DNA of 64,000 bases from Portulaca oleracea (Eukaryota > Streptophyta > Magnoliopsida > Caryophyllales > Portulacaceae): the NCBI GenBank assembly GCA_029582165.1, contig CM055877.1, positions 4,694,023 through 4,758,022 of the forward strand, read 5' to 3'. The position numbers were made by a program, and so were the translations under genes. Below are positions 1 to 12,034 of the stretch, piece after piece. Position 1 is the stretch's first letter. Every line of letters starts with the position of its first letter. The notes beneath the pieces are model-generated. The model made no database searches. It was not told where the DNA came from and saw only the letters and a program-made list of their open reading frames with translations.

Positions 1-712
1 AAATGTGGAGGGTAAAAAATGTTTTTCTTGCAGGATACTGTAGAAGGTAAAAAATTGTCAGTCAATCAAGACCCACCACGTGAAAATCAAAATAATTTTA
101 ATTCGGCCAATTATAATTAGTTGTATGTCAAAATCAATTATGATAGATAATTTAATTATAAATTAAATGATATCATATTTTAACCAATTTAATTATGCCT
201 CATGTCATCAATGACACATAAATATTTACTCCTTTTATTTAAAAGGAGATAAATAGGTCTTATTTTCAGCCTAGGTTTTCTATAAATAGAGACCTCGCTC
301 TTTCATTTTGGAGGAGTTCAAAAAAAAATTCAAAGAAAAGGCTCACATACTCTCTCTCTTTCTCGGACACCAAGCACGACAAAATTTAAGTTCGTGTCAT
401 TCATTCGTGGTAGATCAAACCACTTCCTCTTGATCGGGATCAATTCTCTACGACCCTTGTTCAAGCTCTCATTCATCCAAGATTATATTCACTCAATACC
501 ACATTTATCCAAGATTATATTCATTCAAGACCGTACTCATTCAATACCCATTCAATTTCATTCAAGGATATTGAATCAGAGGAGTTAGATTTTCATTTTG
601 TAACAAATATACAGAGATTGTACCCAAAATCTTTTGAAATTAATACAATTATATTTGTTCATTAATTTCTTATCTTTATTTATTTTAGATCCGAAAATTT
701 GTGTTTACAAAC
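1..712 (+). mobile_element. LTR-like fragment (retrotransposon, type unresolved)
   Basis: An AT-rich leader precedes a promoter-like core at about 281-300 (TATAAATAGAGACC), followed by a transcribed-looking stretch with CT-rich sequence and repeated ATTCA words. It ends near 712 in GTGTTTACA, as many plant Gypsy-type LTRs do. A short open frame at 394-588 is a by-product of low-complexity repeats. The upstream edge may lie outside the window, and no primer-binding site or target duplication was found, so this could also be a promoter region of another kind. Confidence 0.35.
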
Positions 713-988
713 AAGTCAAAGTTGTTTAACAATTGTGAGAGTTATGTTATCTAATGGACAAGAGGAACTGGACAGAGGGTGATGTATCCTGTATAGCATG
801 ATTAAAATTCACAATATTCGGTGCAGATGATGGTTCATGGTGGACATGGGAATGAAGATCATGACATGGAAAGTGTTGGCTCTCACTTCTCTTTCCCCGT
901 GTAATGTTAAAAGTACAAAAAGTTTCTCAAGCACTAAGGAGGATGATGTCTTCTTTTTCAAGGCTATGTCTCAATCTGCAAATTAATG
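713..988. other. unrecognised spacer, left flank of foldback element
   Basis: No convincing gene. It appears to be one half of a unique segment whose other half lies at 2321-2700, beyond the foldback element. The words TCTCAATCT (970-978) and TCTCAATCT (2333-2341) lie on the two sides of the insertion. Confidence 0.3.
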
Positions 989-1199
989 TATGCTCCTGGA
1001 GCATGTGCTCCATGAGATGACATAGTAGCCACATAACAGGTTTTTTATTTTTAATTTCGGGAAAAAAATGGCGGTTATCCGTGATGGTTACATAAAAGTT
1101 ATCAAGTCAACTATAATTTGATCAGTCAACTCAACCGAAAGTGCTTACAATCAGCAAGCAGCGTTTGATAATTGATTGTGCATGATTTTATTCAGAAAA

Positions 1200-1790
1200 A
1201 TATGATTGTTCACTGGCTATAACTTTATTGTTCACCATACGTTGTTCGCTAAGTTAAATTGCATTGTTCACTGAACATTCATATATGCTAAGGATAGTGT
1301 CTCATTGTTCACTAATTTGAATTGAATTATTCACAGAACATTGTACAAGTTGTTCACTGATTCATTCAGTGTTGTTCATTAACTCATTGGGCTTATTCAA
1401 AGTTGTTTATTATCATTAGAAGTCAATAAAGTTGTTGCACACTTACTCATTCAACGTTGTTCATTAATATTTGATGTTGTTCACTATCATCAGAAGTCAA
1501 TAAAGTGGTTGTTCACCGACTCATTCAATATTATTCACTGACCCATTTGATATTGTTCACTGGCTAATTTGATGTTGTTCACTATCATTAGAAGTATAAA
1601 AGGAACACTTATAAACTTAATAATGTATAAGATGAACAATGATAATATTGTGAATAATGAAAACCTGTATAGTGAATAATAAGATAGTGAACAATAAAAC
1701 ATTTGTGATGAACAACCATTCTTTATCTGATGAACAATTACGACATATTTAATGAACAATTTAAACCTATTAGTGAACAATTACATCTCA
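1200..1790. repeat. TTGTTCACT unit array with an orientation switch
   Basis: About fourteen degenerate TTGTTCAC(T) units run forward from about 1207 to 1580. About nine inverted units (AGTGAACAA-type) then run from about 1630 to 1780. Spacing is irregular (15-60 bases). The array sits inside the foldback element and could form a long imperfect hairpin. Confidence 0.7.
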
Positions 1791-1849
1791 CTTGGGAAAA
1801 CCTCCAATGGACGCGAATCTGATGTGTTCTCCTTTGCGTCACAATGATG

Positions 1850-1961
1850 ATGATAATGAACGTGATGATGATCCAGACTACTCATTTCAATTGTTGGGAT
1901 TCCGAAGCAAAATTTGTCGTTCACTTAATGGTGATGAAGATGATGAACATGATTCAGCCAT

Positions 1962-1992
<31 letters not shown>

Positions 1993-2103
1993 ACGCGATT
2001 TTGCCAGATGAAGATGAAGATGATGATGATGAACGTCATTGTGATGAAGATGGTGACAAGATGTTGATGATAATGAACGCGATTCTGCCAAACCGCAAGT
2101 CGT

Positions 2104-2131
<28 letters not shown>
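1850..2131. repeat. GAT-rich low-complexity repeats plus (GA)n
   Basis: Degenerate GATGATGAA repeats with a recurring GAACGCGATT(C/T)TGCCA word, ending in a (AG)14 tract at 2104-2131. On the minus strand this yields a spurious His/Ser-rich open frame (1887-2381). Confidence 0.75.
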
Positions 2132-2138
<7 letters not shown>

Positions 2139-2320
2139 GGTTGAGGAAGAAAAAAGTTGAACGTGCATGTCTTGGAGGTTGTATATGGTGAAGAAATGTG
2201 GGCGGTTATACAACCGGTTATGGTTATTGGAAATTTTTTTTAATGTAAATATAAAAATATCAAACCCTAATGCCAGCCTGGATGCCACATAGGATTTGGA
2301 GCATGTGCTCCAGGAGCATA

Positions 2321-2773
2321 TAATATATATTGGTCTCAATCTTCGAAGTGAAGGATATCCTATAACTATAAGAATGGTCAACCTTCTTCAAGAATAGGAA
2401 TACTACCAAGAGCAAAAGCACATGTAATATTGCAAAGTCCTCAAGAGCGAGTAAACAGTGTTCCAATGAGTTTATTTCCAAAGCTAATTCTTCTTGCAGG
2501 AATCTAGTGATTGTCTTGCCAATAGGTTCTCCGTAGAAGAGGTTGGTTGAGTGCTTATAATAGAAGTATAAAACGGTAGGCTTCCTGCCTCTATCTATCC
2601 CATGATTTGACATATTAGGCATTTTTATCTTTGCAGGTGGACCTATAACAACGTCCTTACAATTGTAAAATAAGAGCAGTTGGTGTTCTTATCATAATAG
2701 ATAAGATTGTAAAGTTTTTTGTAACTTAAAATTACATGTACATATGTATGAATATACTCTCTATCATATAGAT
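2321..2773. other. unrecognised segment, right flank of foldback element
   Basis: A minus-strand open frame (2260-2622) and short plus-strand frames exist, but no domain was recognised. It may be a remnant of a gene or older repeat that the foldback element split. Confidence 0.25.
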
Positions 2774-2783
2774 TATGATAAAG

Positions 2784-3029
2784 CCAATCACCTCTTGTCT
2801 GAGTGGTAAGAGGTCCACCTCCTACCTCACGTGTTCAGAGTTTGAATCCGGGGGACGACATCTCTCCTTTACCATTTCGGAGAGTGTTGTGGGTTGGAGC
2901 GGGGCCAACTTTGGGCCATTGGCATCCCCATACCCCGTCCGTTACAGGCCTGTTGGGTTGTACCCCTGAGATAGGGGCCCGATGGGTTGGACTACTTAAC
3001 TATGTAAAAAAAAAACAATATATATAGTG
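2784..3029 (+). mobile_element. tRNA-derived SINE
   Basis: It has a pol III A-box-like word (GTCTGAGTGGTAAGAGG, about 2797) and a B-box-like word (GTTCAGAGTTTGAATCC, about 2833). A GC-rich body follows, with an A-rich tail at 3005-3015. A 10-bp target duplication, TATGATAAAG, flanks it at 2774-2783 and 3030-3039. The A box resembles tRNA-Leu/Ser, which share GAGTGGT. Two short open frames inside it are not genes. Confidence 0.8.
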
Positions 3030-3049
3030 TATGATAAAGAAAAAAGAAA

Positions 3050-3150
3050 CTCCTTACTTTCCATAGGACAAGTAAAGCAGAGATAACGTGATTTGAACTT
3101 ATGACATTTGGTACCCAAAATAATTGCTCTACCAAGCACTGCTGCATCCC
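3050..3150 (-). mobile_element. tRNA-like SINE fragment
   Basis: Read on the minus strand there is a TGCTTGGTAGAGCA word (A-box-like) followed about 30 bases later by AGTTCAAATCACG (B-box-like). There is no acceptor stem or CCA-compatible pairing, so a functional tRNA is unlikely. The 3' tail and target duplication were not found. Confidence 0.4.
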
Positions 3151-3287
3151 TTTCAATTCAGTTTTTTATAGTGTAATTATTGTTCTTTTTGTAATTTACT
3201 AATTTTTTTTTGGAAAACAAAAGATATTGTAGCTGAAAAGAAAAGGTAGAAAGTGCATATTTATCTAATTGTGAATATTATATAAAT

Positions 3288-3740
3288 GGGAAAATTGGAT
3301 TCTAATAATCCATATTTTCAACTTTAGTATTCCAATAACCCCCACTTTGATTTTAAATTCTGGTGGTAAAAAAAATTATATTATTCTGGCACACCACCGA
3401 GTGAAATTACTTTCCCACGATTTTTAGTAAAATTACACCATTTGTCCCAAATTTTTCGATTTTTTCACTTTTATTCCTTTAAAAAAATCATTATAATTGC
3501 TCTGCTGGTATTCTCAGTAAATAATTTAAAAATTCTTTTAATAACTACAGTTTATAACCTTTCTAAGACATGAATGAAAAAAAATAAAAACAATATGAGG
3601 AATGAATGAAAAAAATTTTAAAAAAATGTGGAGGTAGATTTCATGTCACTAAAATACAATTTTTTTGGGACCATCAAAATACAAAAGAAATTATTACCGT
3701 ACAAAAGCTGAAAATAGCGATTTCTAAAATCCAATTTTTC
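3288..3740. mobile_element. small non-autonomous MULE (miniature)
   Basis: The left end begins GGGAAAATTGGATTC. The right end, read inverted, begins GAAAAATTGGATTTTAG, and similarity runs about 100 bases inward. Its body resembles the element at 35785-36290 in reverse. TATATAAAT lies just left of GGG (3279-3287) and again about 4 bases beyond the right end once the Pack-MULE is discounted (5386-5394), a possible 9-bp target duplication. No coding content. Confidence 0.6.
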
Positions 3741-3961
3741 TTGGGAAATTGGATTCTAATAATACGAACTTTTGACCATATAAGATTTAATAATACGAAC
3801 TTTCGATTAGGTTCTGAATAATATGAACTTTGACCCCTTGTTGCCCCCAGTAACACGCCACCGAGTTACCCTTTTCTTAACTCAATGGCGGTCCTAGCTG
3901 GCGCGGAGGGATGGGTTTAGTCAATTTTGACTTGCCTAGTCAGCATTATTTTTGTCCACAT

Positions 3962-3964
<3 letters not shown>

Positions 3965-4009
<45 letters not shown>
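3965..4009. repeat. (CT)n microsatellite
   Basis: About 22 CT units inside the left arm of the Pack-MULE. A (GA)n tract at about 5092-5122 mirrors it in the right arm, so the pair probably belongs to the extended terminal inverted repeat. Confidence 0.9.
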
Positions 4010-4013
<4 letters not shown>

Positions 4014-4142
4014 TGCATTTTCTTTGTAAATAACCCGCTTCATATCTCTACCCCCCACCAAACCCAGAAAAAATTTGTAGACGTCACAAACAACTTATCT
4101 TTCTTCTTCTTCAACCTCAAGCTCAAGCTCAAGTTCTCATCA

Positions 4143-4316
4143 ATGGCGATCGACATGGACCCACCCACCCTGAACGACACACACTCCTCTGCCATTGACG
4201 ACGAGAACTCCACCGTCACAACCACCACAACCACCGCAAGCTCCGCCATTATCGTCCCTCCGACAACCTCCATTTCCCTCTCTCTCTCCTCCTCAATCCC
4301 CACCCTAAACTCTTAA
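4143..4316 (+). pseudogene. captured first-exon-like fragment, possibly photolyase PHR2-type
   Basis: A 57-codon frame starts with a good context (ATCAATGGCG) after a CT-rich leader that looks like a 5' UTR. The product is acidic and then Ser/Thr-rich, ending with SISLSLSSSIP and a stop. The composition resembles the N-terminal leader of plant PHR2-type photolyase/cryptochrome proteins. This link is inference, suggested by a photolyase-like scrap later in the same element. It may instead be the first exon of an unrelated gene. Confidence 0.35.
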
Positions 4317-4423
4317 AAGACGGACAAATAAGTTGCAAAATACTAGACATCCGAACCCAGAAACTAAAAAAAGGATTTATCTATCTCACAAAACCCTCGA
4401 TCCAGAATTACAGATTGAGCGCC

Positions 4424-4774
4424 ATGGCTGCTAGAGCACTGTCAGCAGCATCGCCATTGAAGCTCTTCACTTTTTCTTCATCATCTTCTTCCCAATCTTC
4501 CTCCATCTCCCTCAAATTCCTTGATTTCTCCCGCCATTACTCCCGCTTCTCACTTGACCTTCTGCTCCGACAAGAAGAAGAAAAAGAAGAGAGAGACAGA
4601 AAAATCGCAGAAGAAGACGACGACGGTGACTGCGAAGGCCAAATCCGCGGCGGCGTTGGAGGTGGTGAAGCGGCGGACGAGGTCGGAGAAGGAGTTCGAC
4701 GAGGAGTGCGTCAAGAATTTCGGGGATAAAGATAGTCATATTCCCGTTTTGCTTGGTGAAGTTTTGGATGTTTT
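4424..4774 (+). pseudogene. captured 5' fragment of RsmH/MraW 16S rRNA methyltransferase gene
   Basis: From ATG 4424 the first frame gives a Ser-rich, transit-peptide-like N-terminus (MAARALSAASPLKLF). After the Lys/Glu-rich stretch near 4570 the recognisable sequence continues in another frame: VKRRTRSEKEFDEEC, then HIPVLLGEVLDVFS. This matches the start of the plant organellar RsmH/MraW (CMAL-type) methyltransferase, which modifies small-subunit rRNA using SAM. The similarity stops at about 4774, before the SAM-binding core, so the piece cannot encode an active enzyme. The change of frame and the abrupt end fit a captured exon inside the Pack-MULE. Confidence 0.75.
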
Positions 4775-4780
4775 TTCGCA

Positions 4781-4860
4781 TCCATTTCGATTGCCGCCCG
4801 ACCATCATCGTCTGGTTCCGCAACGGTCTCCGCGTCCACAACAACGAAGAAGAAAGAAGG
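4781..4860 (+). pseudogene. captured photolyase/cryptochrome-like fragment
   Basis: Frame 4753-4998 contains TIIVWFRNGLRVHNNE. The photolyase/cryptochrome family starts its N-terminal domain with VWFRNDLRVHDN, so the two Asp positions are Gly and Asn here. Only about 20 residues match before the sequence becomes Glu/Lys-rich. It is joined directly to the RsmH fragment in a different frame, giving a chimeric junction at about 4775-4785. The match is short but is the family's signature segment. Confidence 0.5.
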
Positions 4861-5088
4861 AAGAAGAAGGAGGAAGAAGAAGAACTGGGTTTTGATGTTT
4901 CTGGAGAAAATCTGTTCAAATCGAAAGTGGGGTGGGGGTTTGAATTGGGTTTTATTGAACTTGAATTAGTTGGCATGGGGACTTTCATCAGGGATTGAAT
5001 TTGCAATCTGGGTTTGGTATGGAGAGAAGAGGAGGAGAAGCCATGGCCATGGCCATGGCTGTCTGGTGGATCGAAGAAGAGGAGGGGA

Positions 5089-5124
<36 letters not shown>

Positions 5125-5538
5125 AAAAAATTGTGTCAATGGGTGACGTGGCGATTTTTTTAAGTCAAACGCTGAGCTGGCAGAGTCAAACATCAAGGAG
5201 CACATGCCGCCACCGCCATGTCATTTTACCGACGAGTCAGAACAATGCTAATTCGGTGGCATGTTACCGTGGGCAACAGGGGGTCAAAGTTCATATTATT
5301 CAATACCTAATCGAAAGTTCGTATTATTAAGTCTTATATGGCCAAGTTCGTATTATTAGAATCCAATTTCTCATTTTTCTTTATATATATAAATATAAAT
5401 ATATAAATAAAGACCCTAAAATAGCGTTGGGCCCAATTGAGGAGAAAGATCCGATCTATTCGGGTCTCCCGGAAGTCGGTTATCACACAAGCTTGCCTAT
5501 CGTAAGATCCGACGGCTGGCAAGAAACCCTTTCACCCA

Positions 5539-5563
5539 TTATATATCGCACGAAGAACCCTAA
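5539..5563 (+). promoter_or_regulatory. RPS27 core promoter: TATA-like box and telo box
   Basis: TTATATAT at 5539-5546 is followed by AACCCTAA (telo box) at 5556-5563, about 100 bases before the start codon. Telo boxes are typical of plant ribosomal protein gene promoters. The Pack-MULE ends only about 165 bases upstream. Confidence 0.65.
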
Positions 5564-5658
5564 TTCCAGCCTCTGCTCATATCTCCGCTTCGCCGAGACT
5601 CCTGCTCATCTTCTCTCTCTCTTTATCTCTTCCCTGTTCTTCGCAATCTTCTGCCAAG

Positions 5659-7668
<2,010 letters not shown>

Positions 7669-8184
7669 ATTACCTTTTCTTTCTTGAATACTTATGGCAA
7701 CTGAAGACAATGTGCACTTAGCTTTTAAGGGATGGCAGTCGAATGCAGCATCTTTTTGTCAGTTTGTTTTTTTAGCTACTTATAACTGTCTTAAAGACTT
7801 TTATTGAGTAGTAGTTGTAGTTTGATGGGTTGAACATACCAGTTTTTTGGGAGTTTATGATATCGTTGTTGGAGAATTCAAGTTGCATTCTTAATTTTCT
7901 ATTGCAGATTTTTGTGATTTGATATTGGGTGGTTGTCATTTCTCATGCTACACAAATATTCTTTCCTTGTTAATTTACTGACTTTTAGAGTCTAATCTGG
8001 ATTTACCTATTCTCACCTTGTACCTTGTTTGACCAATTATTACTGACAATTTTTTCATGTTTTATTGTCTTTTAAACCTTTATGAAACATTACTTCCCTT
8101 GCCTAGTTGAAAAAACAATTCCAAAACATTCTGTTTATCTGATGGTACCAGTGGCTGAAGAATGGTTTGGGTAATTATAATTAA

Positions 8185-9216
8185 GGGCCTGTTTGGAGAG
8201 ACAAAAAGAATAGGATTGGGGTGGAATTGGTTCTTATTCCTTTTATTGTTGTTTGGTGAGTGTATTATGGAATGGAATTGTTATTTCTAGGGGTTTCCAA
8301 TCCCTCCCAAATGGGGGGAATTAGATACCTCCCATAAAATTGAGGGGAATGGATTTCTATCCCTGTGGAATGGATTGCTACTTATTAGATAGAGAGAGGA
8401 GGGGGTGGAGAGAGAAGTTTCATCTCCATAGCAGCACCACACTACCACCAAGGTTGTTGCTGCCCACACACAGGGATCCACCACTGCCGACCCATCGGAA
8501 ATCACCAACAAATCGTGAAGGAAATCGAGCGTCACTGGGGGCTTCTCCAGGCCAACACCCGGTCAGAGTTTGGCGATGAAATCTGGTTTAAGAAGCTCGG
8601 CATCCCTGCCGAGAGTGGCAAGGAGGAAGAAGTTGCCGGAGCGGGGGATCAGCTGTAATTCGGAGGAGAGGGCGGAGTCGTAGGCAGAGATGTTGGCGTG
8701 TGAGGAAAACGCAAGGGCGTGTGTGGCGGTGATTCGGAGGGCGGCGGCGGAGCGGAAGTGCACAGTGAGCCTGCGCCGGAGGCGTAGCGATTCTTCGAGA
8801 TCGTGAACGCACAGTAGGGTTTGGAGTTGGAGTGGAAAAGAGCCAATGCCCAATGCATATCCATTCAACATTATAATTTAATATAACCAAACAAATAAAA
8901 TTTGAAAATTGGCAAAACATATATTATAAGGGTTGATTATTTTTTCTTCGATAGAAAAGGGTTGATTATTAAAAGTTCAAAAAAAAATTTATAACTAATA
9001 AAAGGATAAATTTTATCATACAATACTTGTGATGACTCAAAAATAAAAATAGTTTGATTCCATTCCATAACTGCTCATCAAACAACTGAAATGGAATTTG
9101 AACCCATTTCAATTTTTCTCCAAACAACTTCATTTTTGGGTCCTAATTCCATTCCCAACCCCCTAGGATTCTAATTCCATTCCCATTCCATTCCTAAAAT
9201 CTCTCCAAACAGGCCC
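8185..9216. mobile_element. PIF/Harbinger-like non-autonomous element
   Basis: The ends are GGGCCTGTTTGGAGAGA at left and its near-complement at right (TCTCTCCAAACAGGCCC-type). A TAA duplication flanks it (8182-8184 and 9217-9219). Subterminal GGAATTGG/ATTCCATTCC words are repeated inverted. The middle (about 8380-8870) is much richer in GC than the ends and open in several frames, most convincingly minus 8563-8871 (102 codons). That suggests captured genic DNA, but I do not recognise a family. Confidence 0.8.
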
Positions 9217-9267
9217 TAAGATCCATGACTACATTATTTATTGCAATCATAAAGGCGTTTCTTCCAT

Positions 9268-9853
9268 AGTGTTTTGCCCTGTGGACCCCTAAATTTGGGT
9301 CAACCTAAAGTTGGTGTTGGTGCTGGTGCTATTGATTCTCTTGGTTGCTCTTCACCACCTCTTTGTTCGTACAAAGATGTGTTAGTTAATCATGCTCTAA
9401 ATGATAGTGAGGACAAAGTGTCGATCCAACTTGTGTTTGATCTTTCTCCTGATGTTGAGGATTCTATCCTGGTACAATCTTAAGTCGGTGCTAGGAATAA
9501 AAGGAGAGGGGGCCGTGTTGAAATATAAATGGAGATTGGTTTTAAAAGCATCTTAGAAAGAGCGCCGCGAAAGTTAAAGGACTCAATGAGTATTGATGTG
9601 ATGCTTGATCGGAAGAAGACTTTGGTGAGAGAGGTTTGTAGGTTGAAGGTTCTATCGACCAAGAAGAAGTGAATTGTTTTTGGGTGGTTTCATAGCTGTT
9701 TAATTTTTCTAATTTTTGTGGATGTATCTTCTAGCTATTGCTGTAATTTGGTTGGATTGTTTATGATGTTTTGCTGTTTTGCTGTTTTGCGGACTGTTTG
9801 TATCATCTTTGATGCTTTTTAGCCTTTATGGCTTTCAACTATCGAAAAAAAAA
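9268..9853 (+). mobile_element. RRM-LINE family copy A (5'-truncated, decayed)
   Basis: A frame from 9274 contains SYKDVLVN, a word common in plant LINE ORF1, with stops at 9481 and later. A 3' UTR-like tail follows, ending in AGCCTTTATGGCTTTCAAC, then a TATCG word and an A-run at 9844-9852. The same tail ends four other copies in this window. Confidence 0.55.
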
Positions 9854-10070
9854 ACATACAAGTAGGTAATTTTGAACTAGAATTCACATGTGAACAGTAA
9901 ATTCCATGCATTTGAATAACAAGAGGTTAACGACTTGCTTTTATGTAGTAAGGTAAGCAATCTTTTATGTAGTAAGGTAAGCAAAGGAAATTGCGTAATG
10001 CTTAGTTTTGTGTTGCCATGTCTCTTCTAGAGAAAGAGTGCATATAAAATTTAAAACGATTCATGGTTAA

Positions 10071-12034
10071 ATTTTTTTTCCTGATTATTGATAGCCAAAA
10101 GATTTAAAAGTTTACAGAGTACAACAAACCACATAATAAAACAGCAACCAATCAACTCTAAAAGAAAAATGTTACATCCAAACACTGTTAAACATAAATA
10201 GCACAACAAGCACAAGAAGGACGTTCACACCCACGACTGCCAAAAACCATCACATCTTAATCACGCTGCTAAAAAATCAATAACTTCAGTTTGGTGGATC
10301 ATGGAGAATTCGCACGCCTATATCATTACCAATAATCCCAGCCATACGATCTATCTTAACATCAATATCATTGAGACTGTCTACTTCCAAACTGTTCGCA
10401 CGTCTGACCATCCTAACCTTCTAATCATCCATTTCGCCACGAACAGCTCTAGAAGTTGCTTCTCTGACAATGTGCCACTTAGATTTTATCAGCTTGTTAT
10501 GTTTTCTCTTACCCTAGCTTTACCTTTCAAAGCCTCAAGGATGGAATCCTCTAGATCAGCAAGTAAGTCACGCTCGAACACATCATCAAAGGATTCAATC
10601 AAGATGTCGAGAGAGCAGTCACTGTCAGAGTCAACCTGCTTGCATGCTTGTTGTTATCCAAACAACATTAATAGGGTCCGTAATGATTTTGCTGGAAGCA
10701 TCCCCAGACTCGTCATAATTGGAAGCCTTAAGAGAGTCCGACACAATCGTATCAACATTCTCAAAATTCCTAAATCCATTGTTAACCTCACAAGGGACTG
10801 AGATGTGCAAAGCATTCGAAATGAGAGCATCATCATCACTTTTCTTGGGGATCCACTTCTGAACATATTTTGCATTAGCATGAGGTTTAACAACTTGATT
10901 TTGATGGAATTTGGCCCAAGAAACAAAGAGCCTCCCGTGATCGACAATTGTAAGGTTTATCTCGTTAATAATTTTTCTCCCCTCATCCCTGCTTGCATAC
11001 CGCATAAAGTCAAATTTTCTGCCATTTTTGCCAACTTTTGCAGGAATATAAACATTAATAACACCTCCAAACTTGCTAAACAAACTTTTGAGCCTCATGT
11101 AGCCCATACTGATAGAAAGATTATCAATAAAAAGGAACTAATTAGTTTTTTTTACCCCTTGACGTTTTGAGAAAGTAGGATTTTACCCTCCAGGTTTTAG
11201 AAATTAGGTTTACCCTACATCAAGTTTAAATTTATAATTATTTTACCCCTTTCCCGATGGAAGACAAAACTACCCCTGTAGATGAGTGTAAAAGGTCTGA
11301 GATGAACTTAATTAAAAGTAACAAAAAACATATTTACCCCTCCCAAAAAGAATAACAAAGTGTCGGCTCTCCTTTCATAGTCGTTAAGGTTGTCCTGCTC
11401 GAAACACTGGATGAATCAAAGAATGGAAACTCAGATATTGAACGAAGATGAGGAAGGGTAGGATGAGTTTAATTTGTCACGTGTGCAAATGAATTTTTAA
11501 ATGGAGAACATTTGGTCAATTCATATTAATGTAAGCACTAACTTCATCTGAAAAGGATGTATTTAATCTTTAATACAAAGGTAAGGCGGGAATTTATTAC
11601 TTAGTTTAAAGTTGAGGTAGGGTAAATCCAATTTTCGAAACCTAGGGGGTAAAATCCTATTTTCTCAAAACTTAAAAGGGTAAAAACCTAATTAGTTCCA
11701 ATAAAAAGGGAATACAAATGCTTATCCTTAACAGACATATTAGACACCATAGCGCCAACCTTGATGGGTAAATCATTGATAACAACGCTATCACTACTAA
11801 GCATATGATTTTGAACTGGAGAGGTAGATAACAACCCTTCATGAACCTCTCCTAACTCTTTCAACACAACAATAATCTCACAAGCTCTATTCAAGGAGGC
11901 CCAACACACAACCTTTGAAGAAGTATTCACCAAAGAAATGGAGGAAACAAGACTTTCAAGTTCAAGTTTCAACACCTTAAACCTATCAAGGATATGGCTG
12001 CACAACTAAGCATGGAGATTAGGACTATGTTCAC
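10071..12034 (-). mobile_element. RRM-LINE family copy B (ORF1 plus 3' tail)
   Basis: On the minus strand an ORF1-like frame runs from about 12005. Its RRM is interrupted at RNP2 by the MULE at 11135-11698 and resumes at 11124 with LKSLFSKFGGVINVYIPAKV and SWAKF, a clear RRM as in BNR-type plant LINEs. A C-terminal block rich in RRANSLE and GIIGNDIGVR words follows (10300-10500), then a stop, a tail of about 230 bases and an A-run (T-run at 10073-10080 on +). No reverse transcriptase frame lies between. The 5' side is cut by the solo LTR at 12035. Several stops and frameshifts show it is inactive. Confidence 0.7.
11135..11698. mobile_element. non-autonomous MULE inside the LINE RRM
   Basis: Terminal inverted repeats start GAACTAATTAG and run about 90 bases, containing TAGGATTTTACCC. 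An exact 10-bp target duplication, CAATAAAAAG, flanks it (11125-11134 and 11699-11708). Read without the element and one duplication copy, the RRM frame is continuous across the site, which independently confirms the boundaries. No coding content. Confidence 0.9.

Larger units (their letters stand above)
989..2320. mobile_element. foldback DNA transposon with palindromic ends
   Basis: The left end (989-1012) and right end (2297-2320) are inverted copies, differing at two central positions. Each contains nested palindromes (GCTCCTGGAGC and GGAGCATGTGCTCC). Weaker inverted similarity continues inward: ATGGCGGTTATCC near 1068 pairs with the GCGGTTATAC region near 2200. The interior holds a TTGTTCACT array and GAT-rich repeats, with no transposase. 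The flanks show only a TAAT word on each side, so the superfamily cannot be assigned. Confidence 0.6.
3743..5372. mobile_element. Pack-MULE (chimeric gene-capturing Mutator-like element)
   Basis: The ends are inverted copies starting GGGAAATTGG (left) and GAGAAATTGG (right). Close inverted similarity covers at least 130 bases and weaker similarity reaches the (CT)n/(GA)n tracts inside. An exact 9-bp target duplication, ATTTTTCTT, flanks it (3734-3742 and 5373-5381), as expected for Mutator-like elements. There is no transposase. The interior carries gene-like pieces: a short Ser/Thr-rich frame (4143), an RsmH/MraW methyltransferase 5' fragment (4424-4774) and a photolyase-like scrap (4781-4848). 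It inserted at the right end of the small MULE at 3288-3740. Confidence 0.85.

Noticed and set aside
1200..1790. TTGTTCACT repeats as a CRISPR array
   Set aside because: Units are short, degenerate and unevenly spaced, switch orientation and lie in a eukaryotic transposable element.
1887..2381. 164-codon minus-strand frame with His and Ser runs
   Set aside because: Produced by GAT/GA simple repeats inside the foldback element; no domain.
2775..3027. Two overlapping plus-strand frames
   Set aside because: They lie in a SINE with clear A/B boxes and a target duplication.
4424..4998. A functional RsmH or photolyase gene
   Set aside because: Only N-terminal scraps in different frames, without catalytic domains, inside a Pack-MULE.
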